Positions 16,792 to 25,832 of a DNA stretch of 64,000 nt are shown here, piece by piece. Source of the stretch: Fodinibius sp036381435. Its GTDB lineage: Bacteria; Bacteroidota; Rhodothermia; Balneolales; Balneolaceae. The position numbers and the translations under genes are program-made. Position 1 is the stretch's first letter, and every line of letters begins with the position of its first letter. The stretch covers positions 42,978 to 106,977 of the forward strand of contig DASVCW010000021.1 in NCBI GenBank assembly GCA_036381435.1. Direction: 5' to 3'. Below the pieces are notes generated by a model, which ran no database searches, was not told the DNA's origin, and saw only the letters and a list, made by a program, of their open reading frames with translations.

Positions 16792-17464
16792 CTAGTTTTG
16801 GTATTCGTCCATCATTCCCTGCATGATGTGGCTCATATTCCTGTAGCCTTCGGGGATCTCAAAAAGGGAGGCAGGCAGCGTTTTCTCTTCAATCCTGATG
16901 GCTCTTAGTTTAAGTTTCTTTTCACCGTTTTCAGTAATCTCATAAACTTCGAGAGGCATGAATCCGTCTTTTGATATTTCTTTAGCCCAAGCCGGGGAAT
17001 TTTCTCTAAAAGAAGAACTTTTCGGCATCATAAAAGCTCCCAGCTCTTTGTTGATACAGACTTCATAGCTTCCATCAGCCGATTTCATTAACCACACTTC
17101 ACAGCTTCTACCGGCTATCGTTTTTGCTTTGCCCGTGTTTGTTACATCCATCTCAACTTTCTTTTGTGATTGATCAGCGGCATTTTCTTTAAAATCCATA
17201 ACCATATAGCCTTTCATTTTATCAATAATAATTACTGCTTTAGATTCTTCAGGCATAAACAGCATAGCAGCTTTATCCGCCCGGTCCGCCAAAACCCATT
17301 CGTACTTTTGAACCTTTCACCATATAAGGCAATTCTTCTACTCCCTGTTGTACCATTTCAGGTATTTCATAATAAATGACACCTTCAAACTCTTGTCCTT
17401 TTGATAGTGATGTAATGGCAAAAAATACAATAAACAGCAGAAGTGAAACTTTTTTATAAGGCAT
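16792..17464 (-). pseudogene. DUF4412-type exported protein, frameshifted
   Basis: The first part starts at ATG 17464 with a signal peptide (MPYKKVSLLLFIVFFAITSLSKG) and runs FEGVIYYEI...PYMVKGSKVRMGFGG, stopping at 17273. The second part continues in another frame as ADKAAMLFMPEESKAVIIID...MVMDF and ends at 16792. Joined, they form one DUF4412-like protein of about 220 residues. Restoring the frame near 17280-17292, in a GC-rich CCGGGCGG stretch, needs one base removed. The rest is well preserved, so this is a recent mutation, a sequencing error or, less likely, a programmed +1 shift. Confidence 0.75.
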
Positions 17465-17588
17465 GATCTCTCTTTTTAAAAACAATAGTTAATTTAATAG
17501 TAAATAATTTTTTCTATAAAACCAATTTAATCAATAACTTGTATTGTGCTTAATAGTTTAAGATAAAATCTAATTCAATCAAAAGAGT

Positions 17589-18080
17589 ATGCTAATAGGA
17601 CTGATTTCTGATACTCACGACCACTCGCCTCACATAAAGCAGGCTGTACAGATTTTTAAACAGCATAAAGTCGACTTAGTACTGCATGCCGGAGATTATT
17701 GCAGTCCTTTTACCATCGCTTTTTTTGAAGATTTTTCATTGAAAGGGGTAGTAGGCAAAAATGACGGTGACCACCCCCAGCTTAAAGAAAAGTTTGAGGC
17801 TATCGGGGGGACGTTAGGAATGCACTTTTTAGATTTAGAAGCCAACGATCGTAAAATCGCTTTATACAGTGGAATTGAACCACCCATCACCGCTGCTCTC
17901 GAACACTGTGGTCATTACGATATCGTCGTTTCTGGACACACTCACGAAAAGAAGAAAGAGACCATTGATGAAACGCTTGCCATCAATCCGGGAACGGCCC
18001 ACGGGTTCGGGAATGAAGCTACTTTTGCCCTCTTGAATACCGATTCAATGCGCGTAGAGTTTATGTCGCTTTATCAGTGA
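17589..18080 (+). CDS. YfcE/MJ0936-family metallophosphodiesterase
   Basis: This 163-residue calcineurin-like phosphoesterase has dinuclear metal motifs GLISDTHDH (residue 4), LHAGDYCSP (about 35), GVVGKNDGD (about 54, the position of the usual GN(C/N)D), and VSGHTHEKK plus INPGTAHG at the C-terminus. The family hydrolyses phosphodiesters in vitro, and its physiological substrate is usually unknown. It is monocistronic. The replacement of the family's GNCD by GKND is a mild departure. Confidence 0.9.
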   Translation: MLIGLISDTHDHSPHIKQAVQIFKQHKVDLVLHAGDYCSPFTIAFFEDFSLKGVVGKNDGDHPQLKEKFEAIGGTLGMHFLDLEANDRKIALYSGIEPPITAALEHCGHYDIVVSGHTHEKKKETIDETLAINPGTAHGFGNEATFALLNTDSMRVEFMSLYQ

Positions 18081-18180
18081 TTTAATTCTTATTTACTTTA
18101 ACCCTGACAGGGTTGGAGCTTATTCAAGCTTTGAAGGGGCAAGGATATGGTACCATTACCGACACTTAAACTTCCTTCAT

Positions 18181-19179
18181 CTACAGATTATTGCAAACAG
18201 CCTTGGTGAAGGTTGTCGTTGATCCGCTGCCGCCAATATCAGCGGTACAAACAGATTTATCTTCGAGCGTTTTGTAAATTGCCTTTCTGATTTTATCAGC
18301 CAGATCTGTTTCATTCAAGTGCTCCAGCATCATTAACGAAGAGAGTAAAAAGGCAATGGGATTAGCTTTATTTTTGCCTGCGATATCCGGTGCTGATCCG
18401 TGAACGGCTTCGAACATAGCGGCATCATCACCGATATTTGCGGCGCCGGTGAGCCCCAGCCCGCCTACCAGCCCCGATGCCAAATCTGAAAGAATATCGC
18501 CAAAGAGGTTGGTGGTTACAATAACATCAAACTGTTCGGGACGAATAACCATTTGCATGGCCATATTGTCGATGATCAAATCTTCATACTCAATTTCTGG
18601 ATAATCTTTGGCAATCTGGTTACCCACTTCTAAAAACAGCCCGCCGGTATACTTTAGAATATTTGCTTTATGGGAAAGTGTTAACTTTTTGCGATTGTTA
18701 TTTTTGGCATACTCAAAAGCGGCGCGAACGATTTTTTCACTGGCGTCGCGTGTAACAACGGCAATACTTTCGGCATGGTTGTTTTCTTCTACCCATTGTT
18801 CTTTGCCGATGTACAGGCCTTCTGTGTTTTCACGGAACATCACCAGATCGACATTATCGAACCGGGTTTCAATGTGAGGAAGGGTTTTGGCAGGACGAAT
18901 GTTGCTATAAAGTTGAAACTTCTTACGCATAGCCACATTCACAGAACGAAATCCTGCTCCTACGGGTGTGGTTAAGGGTCCCTTCAGTGCCAGCCGGTAT
19001 TTGTCAATCGCTTCAAGCGTTTCATCAGGTAAGGGATTTCCTAATTCTTCGTGTGCTTTCAATCCGGCAGTGCAACGAACCCAGTTGATAGGTGCCCCGG
19101 CTTTTTCAAGAATAGTTGTTACAGCTTCAGTAATTTCAGGGCCGATGCCGTCACCGGGAATTAGTACAATATCGTGCAT
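18181..19179 (-). CDS. NAD-type isocitrate/isopropylmalate-family dehydrogenase
   Basis: This 332-residue beta-decarboxylating dehydrogenase starts IPGDGIGPEIT. The substrate-binding segment is SVNVAMRKKFQLYSNIRPAKTLP (about 83-105), RENTEGLYIG follows (about 118), and LSHKANILKYTGGLF carries the catalytic Lys. DNMAMQM and TNLFGDILSDLASGL are the metal-binding Asp regions. HGSAPDIAGKNKANP is the cofactor region. The length and the SVN-VAMRKKF context favour short NAD-isocitrate dehydrogenase over LeuB, but homoisocitrate-type activity is not excluded. It acts in the TCA cycle. No leu genes are near. Confidence 0.9.
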   Translation of the reverse strand: MHDIVLIPGDGIGPEITEAVTTILEKAGAPINWVRCTAGLKAHEELGNPLPDETLEAIDKYRLALKGPLTTPVGAGFRSVNVAMRKKFQLYSNIRPAKTLPHIETRFDNVDLVMFRENTEGLYIGKEQWVEENNHAESIAVVTRDASEKIVRAAFEYAKNNNRKKLTLSHKANILKYTGGLFLEVGNQIAKDYPEIEYEDLIIDNMAMQMVIRPEQFDVIVTTNLFGDILSDLASGLVGGLGLTGAANIGDDAAMFEAVHGSAPDIAGKNKANPIAFLLSSLMMLEHLNETDLADKIRKAIYKTLEDKSVCTADIGGSGSTTTFTKAVCNNL

Positions 19180-19334
19180 TTGTAAAAAATAAATTTAAGA
19201 AATAAGAATTATTATAAGTCGCCAAAGATACAAAGAACAGGACTTCTTATCAGAAACAACTCGTTTTAAGAAATAGCTCGCATTTTCACCAAGATTGAGA
19301 TAACCTCTTATCTAAGGCTTAAGCCGTTGGTTAA

Positions 19335-21287
19335 TTATTTTTCGATGGTTGACGGATCACTCTCTTCCGGACTTTTATCATCCACAGGTTCTTCACCATT
19401 CAGCCATTGCATTACAACTCGTCCCGACACTTCTTCTTTTTCAAGAAGCCGGTCGGCAAGTTTATCTAATACATCACGATGTTCTTTGATGGTTGATAGT
19501 GCCCGTTGAAATGCCTCACTAAGAATGCGTTGTACTTCTTCATCAATTTGCTGTGCCGTGCTTTCACTATACTCCCGTTGGTTACCCATCTGCTCGCCCA
19601 GAAATACTTGCTCGGTTTGGCTGCCAAAAGCAATATTGTTGAATTTATCGCTCATGCCCCAATCGAGAACCATTTTACGTGCAAGTTTAGTAATCTGCTT
19701 CAAATCGTTTTCGGCACCGCTGGTAGCGGTATCAAAAATAAGATTTTCTGCAGCGCGCCCACCCATCATTACAGCCATGCGATCGAGCATATGTTTCTTT
19801 TCATACAGAAACTTTTCCCGCTCGGGCAACTGCATGGTAACCCCCATGGCCTTGCCGCGCGGAATGACAGTAATTTTGTGAAGGGGATCAGTATCCGGCA
19901 AAACAGCAGCGACAATAGCATGGCCTGCTTCGTGGTATGCCAGCAACCTTTTTTCTTCATTCGAAAGACGAATGCCCTCGCGCTTGAGGCCCATCATCAC
20001 TTTGTCGCGCGCCTGATCGATATCTCTCTGTTCAATGGCTTTCCGTTTGAAACGGGAAGCAATTAAGGCTGCCTCATTCAACAGGTTTTGAAGATCCGCT
20101 CCGCTGAACCCCGGAGTTGATCGTGCTATCTCTTCCAGATTTACATCATCCGCAAGCTTTTTATTTTTGGCGTGAATCTTTAAAATTTCTTTTCGATGCT
20201 CCTGCGGTGGCAAGTGCACTGTGATTTGGCGATCAAATCGGCCGGGACGAAGCAGCGCTTTATCCAAAATATCGGGACGGTTTGTTGCCGCCATCACCAC
20301 AATACCTTCATTAGCTTCAAATCCGTCAAGTTCTGAAAGAAGCTGGTTAAGGGTCTGCTCGCGTTCATCGTGACCGCCTCCAAGTCCGGCACCGCGTTTA
20401 CGGCCTATGGAATCAATTTCATCAATAAAAATGATGCAAGGTTCTTTTTCCTTGGCTTTATTAAACATATCGCGGACGCGTTTGGCACCTACACCCACAA
20501 ACATTTCCATAAAATCGGAACCCGTTATGGTGAAATAAGGCACATTCGCTTCACCCGCAACCGCCCGCGCTAAAAGTGTTTTACCGGTACCCGGCGGGCC
20601 TACCAGCAACAGTCCTTTAGGTACTTCACCCCCCAGCGAATCAAACTGGTCGGGATGCTTGAGAAAACTGACGATTTCTTTGAGTTCGGTTTTGGCGCCT
20701 TCAAGCCCTGCTACATCATCAAAAGTAGTATTTACTTTTTCGGAATCCTGGAGCTTGGCTTTACTTTGGCCAATTTGGAACATGCTCTGCCCCTGCGTTC
20801 TCATTTGTCGGAAAAACTGAAGGCCGATAATCACCAGAAAGGCCAGTGGAAGTCCCCAAATTAAGATGGTCCACCAGTTAAAATTGCTCGGGGGCAGCGT
20901 TTGAACCTGAACATCGCTTTCTTCCAGCATGTCCAGAAGTTCATCATCACCAAAAGACGGCAGATAAGTCACAAAATGACTGTAAGCGGTGGTATCATTT
21001 TCTGATGCTCTTAAAACTGTTTCACTCTCCAGGCTTCCGGTAATTTGTGTACCACGGACGGTGACTTTATCCACATTTCCCGACTGTACTTGTTCACGAA
21101 AGGCGCTATAGTCGATCGTTGGAGGACCTCCAAAAAAACCGCCTCCCTGAGAGCTAAAAATCCAAAAAGCGAATAATATTGCAATGGCGATCCAGTAAAA
21201 AGTGTACGAATTACGTCCACCCGGACGCCTTGGCCCTTTTCTTCTTTGTGATTGTTCTTTCTCCGATCTATTCTTCTTCTCGGCCAT
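19335..21287 (-). CDS. ftsH: ATP-dependent zinc metalloprotease FtsH
   Basis: This is a hexameric membrane-anchored AAA+ protease for membrane-protein quality control. TM1 is about residues 26-46 and a periplasmic domain follows. TM2 is about 138-160 (WWTILIWGLPLAFLVIIGLQ). Walker A is GPPGTGKT (about 229) and Walker B is CIIFIDEID (about 283). The second region of homology is ATNRPDILDKALLRPGRFD. The protease zinc motif is HEAGH (about 453), and LDWGMS and the distal Asp ligand follow. Length is 650 residues, with an acidic C-terminal tail. The tRNA-Lys gene lies upstream on the same strand, separated by a terminator. Confidence 0.98.
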   Translation of the reverse strand: MAEKKNRSEKEQSQRRKGPRRPGGRNSYTFYWIAIAILFAFWIFSSQGGGFFGGPPTIDYSAFREQVQSGNVDKVTVRGTQITGSLESETVLRASENDTTAYSHFVTYLPSFGDDELLDMLEESDVQVQTLPPSNFNWWTILIWGLPLAFLVIIGLQFFRQMRTQGQSMFQIGQSKAKLQDSEKVNTTFDDVAGLEGAKTELKEIVSFLKHPDQFDSLGGEVPKGLLLVGPPGTGKTLLARAVAGEANVPYFTITGSDFMEMFVGVGAKRVRDMFNKAKEKEPCIIFIDEIDSIGRKRGAGLGGGHDEREQTLNQLLSELDGFEANEGIVVMAATNRPDILDKALLRPGRFDRQITVHLPPQEHRKEILKIHAKNKKLADDVNLEEIARSTPGFSGADLQNLLNEAALIASRFKRKAIEQRDIDQARDKVMMGLKREGIRLSNEEKRLLAYHEAGHAIVAAVLPDTDPLHKITVIPRGKAMGVTMQLPEREKFLYEKKHMLDRMAVMMGGRAAENLIFDTATSGAENDLKQITKLARKMVLDWGMSDKFNNIAFGSQTEQVFLGEQMGNQREYSESTAQQIDEEVQRILSEAFQRALSTIKEHRDVLDKLADRLLEKEEVSGRVVMQWLNGEEPVDDKSPEESDPSTIEK

Positions 21288-21365
21288 AAAAATTTATTAA
21301 TGATAACTGATGCACAAAAGTGTAACCAAAGTTAAAGGCTTTGTAATTCCATTTCCCGAATATAC

Positions 21366-21404
21366 AAAAAAAGCCTCTGAAGGTTTCTACCAGCAGAGGC
21401 TTTT
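21366..21404 (-). terminator. rho-independent terminator after tRNA-Lys
   Basis: On the minus strand AGCCTCTG pairs with CAGAGGCT around a 14-nt loop, followed by TTTTTTT. It separates tRNA-Lys from ftsH. Confidence 0.85.
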
Positions 21405-21422
21405 GCAAGATGTTACTATTTG

Positions 21423-21495
21423 TGAGTCGGGAGGGGCTCGAACCCTCGACCCACGGCTTAAAAGGCCGTTGCTCTACCAACTGAGCTACCGACTC
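21423..21495 (-). tRNA. tRNA-Lys (TTT)
   Basis: A 73-nt cloverleaf on the minus strand. The acceptor stem is GAGTCGG/CCGACTC. The D-arm is TAGCTCAGTTGGTAGAGCA. The anticodon stem GGCC/GGCC-type arm carries loop CTTTTAA, so the anticodon is TTT. The T-arm contains GGGTTCGAGCCCC. Discriminator is A; CCA is not encoded. Confidence 0.97.
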
Positions 21496-21613
21496 TCGGG
21501 TCAAAAACAGATTCCAAATATAAGGTTTTCAGAGAACTAATTTCAAACAAAAATCTTTAAAAGATTTTTCCCTCCCAAAGTCGGCATCAACAGAAATACT
21601 TTTTAACTTAAAA

Positions 21614-22591
21614 GTGATAAAAATTAGTGAAAAAAGCCTTCTGTTGCTTAACAAACTCATACATCCTATTCGAATAAGCACGCCATTTGCGGTGGGTGAT
21701 GTCTTCAGTTATTTAATTAACGATCAAAAAACAGTGCTGGTTGATTGCGGTTATAACGATGAAAAGTCGCTGAGCACTGTTTCAAATCACCTGCAAGAAC
21801 ATGATTTGTGCCTGAGTGATATTGATGAAATTTGGCTTACTCACGGACATCCCGATCATTTTGGCCTCGCTGCAAAACTGGCTGATCGTTATGGAGCGGC
21901 GATTTACGGACATCCCAAAGAGCGCTCAAATTTTGCGGGAAATGATGACCGGGAACTTTTCAGAACGTTTTTTAAGGAGCATGGCATTCCTGTCACCTTT
22001 GTTAAGGTGATGATTGAGCAGCTTCAATGGCTGCAGCAATTCCAACAGCCCGTGGAGCCGGAATGGGTTGAGGATAATGATGAGCTTTCGAGCGGAGAGT
22101 TGAGGGTGAAGGTAAAGCATACTCCCGGTCACGCTCCGGGGCACATAGTTTTGCATTATGATGATGAGGTTATCTTCGGCGGTGATTTGCTGCTGGAACA
22201 TATCAGCACCAACGCACTTATCAATTTTGATCCTGACAGCGGTCGTCGTAATCAAAGCCTGCTGCAATATCGAAAGTCGCTGCAATGGATACGGAAACAG
22301 CAGGGGATGGTGCTTCCCGGGCATGGAAAAATCATCAAAAATGCTGCTGTTGTTGCCGAACATCACCTAAAAGAGCATGAAAAAAGATTTGAAACAATTC
22401 AGCAGCTGTTGCGAAAAGATCCACTTAGTTTGATGGAAATATCACAGAAAATCTTTCCCGATGCTATTAAAAAGGGGGCTATTTTTCTGGTTCTTTCCGA
22501 AGTGATGGGTTACTTGGACTGGGGTGAGGAGGAGGGATCAATTCAAAGAGAAAAGGTAGCCGACAGCATTAAGTTTCAAGTATCAGAATAA
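21614..22591 (+). CDS. MBL-fold metallo-hydrolase
   Basis: This 325-residue metallo-beta-lactamase-fold protein starts at a GTG. The zinc motif THGHPDHFG (about 75) is followed by HTPGHAPGHIVLH (about 170), GGDLLLE (about 194) and LPGHGKII (about 234). The C-terminal 80 residues carry a winged-helix-like LACTB2-type extension (EHEKRFETIQQLLRKDPLSLMEISQKIFP). Substrate is unknown; this subgroup includes nucleases and thioesterases. It is monocistronic, following tRNA-Lys divergently. Confidence 0.92.
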   Translation: MIKISEKSLLLLNKLIHPIRISTPFAVGDVFSYLINDQKTVLVDCGYNDEKSLSTVSNHLQEHDLCLSDIDEIWLTHGHPDHFGLAAKLADRYGAAIYGHPKERSNFAGNDDRELFRTFFKEHGIPVTFVKVMIEQLQWLQQFQQPVEPEWVEDNDELSSGELRVKVKHTPGHAPGHIVLHYDDEVIFGGDLLLEHISTNALINFDPDSGRRNQSLLQYRKSLQWIRKQQGMVLPGHGKIIKNAAVVAEHHLKEHEKRFETIQQLLRKDPLSLMEISQKIFPDAIKKGAIFLVLSEVMGYLDWGEEEGSIQREKVADSIKFQVSE

Positions 22592-22715
22592 CATTAAGTC
22601 TCCTCTGGGTATTCTCCCATCATTGAGAACATTTAATAAGGTTTTCACTAAAATTAATTATGTAATTCTCTCTACAAACTAATATAATGCATCAAAATAA
22701 ATAAGAGATCAAATT

Positions 22716-23114
22716 ATGGCTACAATCTTCACCAAAATTATTGAAGGAGAAATTCCCTGTCATAAAGTGGCAGAAACCGACGAGCATATTGCTTTTTTGG
22801 ATATCAGTCCCATCGCTGAGGGTCATACACTCGTAGTCCCCAAAAAAGAAATCGATTACTTTTTTGATTTGCCCGAAGGGCTGATGAAGAAAACCGTGGA
22901 TTTTGCCCAAACCATCGCCCGCGCTATCGACTCGAGCCTTCACCCTTTACGTACCGGCGTTATTGTACAGGGGTTGGAAGTTCCCCACGCTCATGTGCAT
23001 CTGATTCCCTTGTATAAGAATGAACAGGTAATGGTGTTGGGAAATAAAGTGGATGTGAGTGAAGAGCGAATGAAAGAACTGGCAGCCAAAATTCGTTCAA
23101 AGGTGGAATTATGA
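22716..23114 (+). CDS. HIT-family hydrolase
   Basis: A 132-residue histidine-triad nucleotide-binding protein. IFTKIIEGEIPCHKV opens the fold and GHTLVVPKKEI follows. The active-site triad is HAHVHLIP (about 89-96). HINT-type members hydrolyse nucleoside phosphoramidates. Its stop overlaps the start of aroQ in an ATGA arrangement, so the two are coupled, although no functional link is known. Confidence 0.95.
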   Translation: MATIFTKIIEGEIPCHKVAETDEHIAFLDISPIAEGHTLVVPKKEIDYFFDLPEGLMKKTVDFAQTIARAIDSSLHPLRTGVIVQGLEVPHAHVHLIPLYKNEQVMVLGNKVDVSEERMKELAAKIRSKVEL

Positions 23115-23548
23115 AAGTAAAAGTTCTGAACGGGCCGAATTTAAATATGCTAGGGAAGCGGGATGCGAATCATTATGGAACCGAAACGCTTAAAGATATT
23201 GAAGCTTTGCTCACTGATTCCTTTCCTGATCACCAGTTATCATTCTTTCAAAGCAATCTGGAGGGGGAATTAGTAGAAGCGGTTCAGTCATTAACAGAAG
23301 GTGATTTTGATGGGTTGATAGCCAATTTCGGCGGTTATTCTCATACTTCGGTTGCTATTCGGGATGCTTTGGAACTCTTGGAAATTCCCATTGTTGAAGT
23401 ACATCTTTCCAATATTCATGCCCGGGAAGAATTCCGGGAGCGAACATTAACGGGGGCGGTGGCTTCGGGTATCATCACCGGCTTTGGTAAGCAGAGTTAT
23501 GTACTGGGCGTCCGGGCACTGGAAGGGCTCGCAGATAAAAGTAGATAG
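23111..23548 (+). CDS. aroQ: type II 3-dehydroquinate dehydratase
   Basis: This is the third step of the shikimate pathway, dehydrating 3-dehydroquinate to 3-dehydroshikimate in a dodecameric enzyme. Motifs are VLNGPNLNMLGKRD (residues 4-17), the catalytic loop QSNLEGELVEAV, ANFGGYSHTSVAIRDAL with the catalytic His, and VEVHLSNIHAREEFR. The catalytic Tyr position in H-Y-G (about 22-24) is present. The 145-residue length is standard. It starts inside the HIT gene's stop codon. Confidence 0.96.
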   Translation: MKVKVLNGPNLNMLGKRDANHYGTETLKDIEALLTDSFPDHQLSFFQSNLEGELVEAVQSLTEGDFDGLIANFGGYSHTSVAIRDALELLEIPIVEVHLSNIHAREEFRERTLTGAVASGIITGFGKQSYVLGVRALEGLADKSR

Positions 23549-23726
23549 TGGTTGAAGGGCTAACAGAAATACAACCTCCGACTAAAGTCGGTACTCCCTT
23601 TTTTAAGGGAGACTCATATCTTGCACAAAGAAATAGTTTATTTTAAAAATTCCCGTTGAAAAAGGGGGAATAAAAGAGTTGTTCGTTTGATAAGGTTCTT
23701 GTTTAAGAATTCAATATCGATAAATT

Positions 23727-24155
23727 ATGTCCAATTTTTGGGAAAGTAAGTATTTTATTGCTGGCTTATTTTTTTTGATGCTTTTTTCTGTCGCATCACT
23801 GATTTTAGGTTTTTCCTGGCTGGAATATCCGGTTTCATTTCTTTTTAATATTCCCCTTGGAAACCTTATAGTACCACTTGGTTTGGTTTCAGGTGCATCA
23901 TTAGCTGTTCGTCTCTCGAAAAAAGCATCATTTAAATACCGTTTCGCCCAACTTTTGGCAATTATGGCGTTGCTTTGGCTTCCTGTTTCCATTTACCTTG
24001 CAGGAAATGTAGAGATCAATTTTTCAGGGAATTCAAATGACATTTGGTTTAAATATACTGCGCTTATTTCACTGTCTATTCTTGTTCTTTTAGTTTGGTC
24101 TCTTTTTTTAGCTTTATACCGAACTTTATTTAAAAAGTATGCTGATATTAAATAA
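23727..24155 (+). CDS. small integral membrane protein, unknown
   Basis: A 142-residue hydrophobic protein with four predicted membrane helices (about 11-32, 36-60, 72-92, 110-135). No known family motif is recognised. It lies 60 bp upstream of the flippase gene on the same strand, so it may be expressed with it. The preceding gap (23549-23726) contains short C/G-run hairpins. Confidence 0.7.
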   Translation: MSNFWESKYFIAGLFFLMLFSVASLILGFSWLEYPVSFLFNIPLGNLIVPLGLVSGASLAVRLSKKASFKYRFAQLLAIMALLWLPVSIYLAGNVEINFSGNSNDIWFKYTALISLSILVLLVWSLFLALYRTLFKKYADIK

Positions 24156-24211
24156 GGCAAGTTCTAATCAATATCATTCTGCTCCAATTTAACCACTCGT
24201 AACAAACACCC

Positions 24212-25672
24212 TTGAAAAAGCTTAAAGAGCTCCTTTCCGATACGCTTATATACGGCATCAGTAGCGTACTTGCACGATTTATCAATTACCTGCTGGTGCC
24301 GATTCATACCAAGTTTTTCAATACAGCTCAATACGGAGTTGTTTCGCTGGTTTATGCGGCTATCGCTTTTCTGAATATAGTGTTTACTTTTGGTATGGAG
24401 TCGGCCTACTTGCGCTATGCCAAAGACCGGGAAAGGGCGCGCACCGTTTTCAAAACCATACAACTGGCACTGTTGGCCTTTGCTTCGCTCGCTGCCTTAC
24501 TGCTTTGGTTTCTTGCGCCCCTCCTGATGCCGTTGATGAGCCTTGATCCCTCTACCAAGGGTATTTTTCTGATGATGATCGGCATTATCTGGTTCGATAC
24601 GCTTTCGCTCGTGCCTTTCGCCGAACTGCGCCTGGTGCGTAAGTCATTGCTGTATGCGATCGTTCGCTTCGGACATGTTTTAATTAATGTGGGACTGAAC
24701 CTTTACCTGATTCTGCATCTGGAATTAGGGATTGAAGCCGTATTTATTGCTAATCTCGTTGCTTCGGGAATTATCACTCTTATTATGTGGATGTTCACCG
24801 CCAGAATGCTTGGCGGTAGCTGGAGCAAGCCTATACTTAAAAAAGCACTGATATTCGGACTTCCATTTATACCGGCGGGAGTAGGATATGTGATCAATGA
24901 AATGATCGACCGTTTTTTTCTGGGCAATTATATGTCTCAATCAACGGTTACCGAACTTTACGGAGCTGACCTCACGCCGGAAAGTATTGTGGGTATTTAC
25001 AGTGCTTGTTATAAACTTTCGGTTTTTATGCTACTGCTGGTGCAGATGTTTCGCATGGCATGGCAACCTTTCTTTCTCAGAGAGGCGGATCAACCCGGCG
25101 CGAAAAAACTCTACCGCGATGTTTTTCGCTATTTTAATGGTATAGCGGGTATTTTCTTTTTAGGTGTGGCGTTGTTTGTTGAACAAATTGTCCAAATCAG
25201 AATTCCTTTTTTAGATGCTTACCTTGTGGATAAAGAATTCTGGCTGGGTCTGCAAATTGTGCCGCTTTTGCTTATCGCTTACTGGTTCCAAGGCTGGTAT
25301 ATGAACTTTTCGGCAGGTATATTCATCAAAGAAAAGACAAAGGTGCTACCCGTTATCACGCTCATTGGCGCCGCAGTGACGATAAGCGCAAACCTCCTGC
25401 TCATCCCTTACTTTGGAATGATGGGTGCGGCCACCGCCACGCTTATCAGTTATTCATTAATGGCCATCCTGCTTTATTTCAAAAGTGTGCAGGTCTATCC
25501 TGTTAATTATCAACTTTCACGTGCCCTTCTGATGGTTATTTTTGGCGCTGCATGTGTTCTTGTCCAACCCTTGCTGGCCGACTGGTTGAATGCGGAATGG
25601 ATGAGCCGTTTCCTGTTGTTAACAGTGGGAAGCGCAGGAATGATTTTACTATCCATCCCGGACAGTAAATAA
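24212..25672 (+). CDS. Wzx-like oligosaccharide flippase
   Basis: This 486-residue MATE-like/polysaccharide-flippase membrane protein has about 12-14 helices. The N-terminus KKLKELLSDTLIYGISSVLARFINYLLVPIHTKFF is characteristic of Wzx/RfbX proteins, with the amphipathic first helix and a PIHTK-type turn. It starts at a TTG. It would export lipid-linked sugars across the inner membrane. No glycosyltransferases are adjacent, so the glycan is unknown. Confidence 0.9.
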   Translation: MKKLKELLSDTLIYGISSVLARFINYLLVPIHTKFFNTAQYGVVSLVYAAIAFLNIVFTFGMESAYLRYAKDRERARTVFKTIQLALLAFASLAALLLWFLAPLLMPLMSLDPSTKGIFLMMIGIIWFDTLSLVPFAELRLVRKSLLYAIVRFGHVLINVGLNLYLILHLELGIEAVFIANLVASGIITLIMWMFTARMLGGSWSKPILKKALIFGLPFIPAGVGYVINEMIDRFFLGNYMSQSTVTELYGADLTPESIVGIYSACYKLSVFMLLLVQMFRMAWQPFFLREADQPGAKKLYRDVFRYFNGIAGIFFLGVALFVEQIVQIRIPFLDAYLVDKEFWLGLQIVPLLLIAYWFQGWYMNFSAGIFIKEKTKVLPVITLIGAAVTISANLLLIPYFGMMGAATATLISYSLMAILLYFKSVQVYPVNYQLSRALLMVIFGAACVLVQPLLADWLNAEWMSRFLLLTVGSAGMILLSIPDSK

Positions 25673-25832
25673 CTTAAGCTTAGGTTAAGAGAGTTAGTAA
25701 GTTTCTTCAGAAGAAATAATCAAATGGAGGCACTTTTCCATGTGAAGTGGCCTTGACTACATCAGCTATTTCTGCAACAATTTGTCCCGACATTATTAAA
25801 TAAACTTTTTTGAAATTATTGGAGCTAATATT

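Noticed and set aside
19506..20066. 186-codon frame antisense to ftsH
   Set aside because: Fully inside a strongly conserved gene; a shadow frame.
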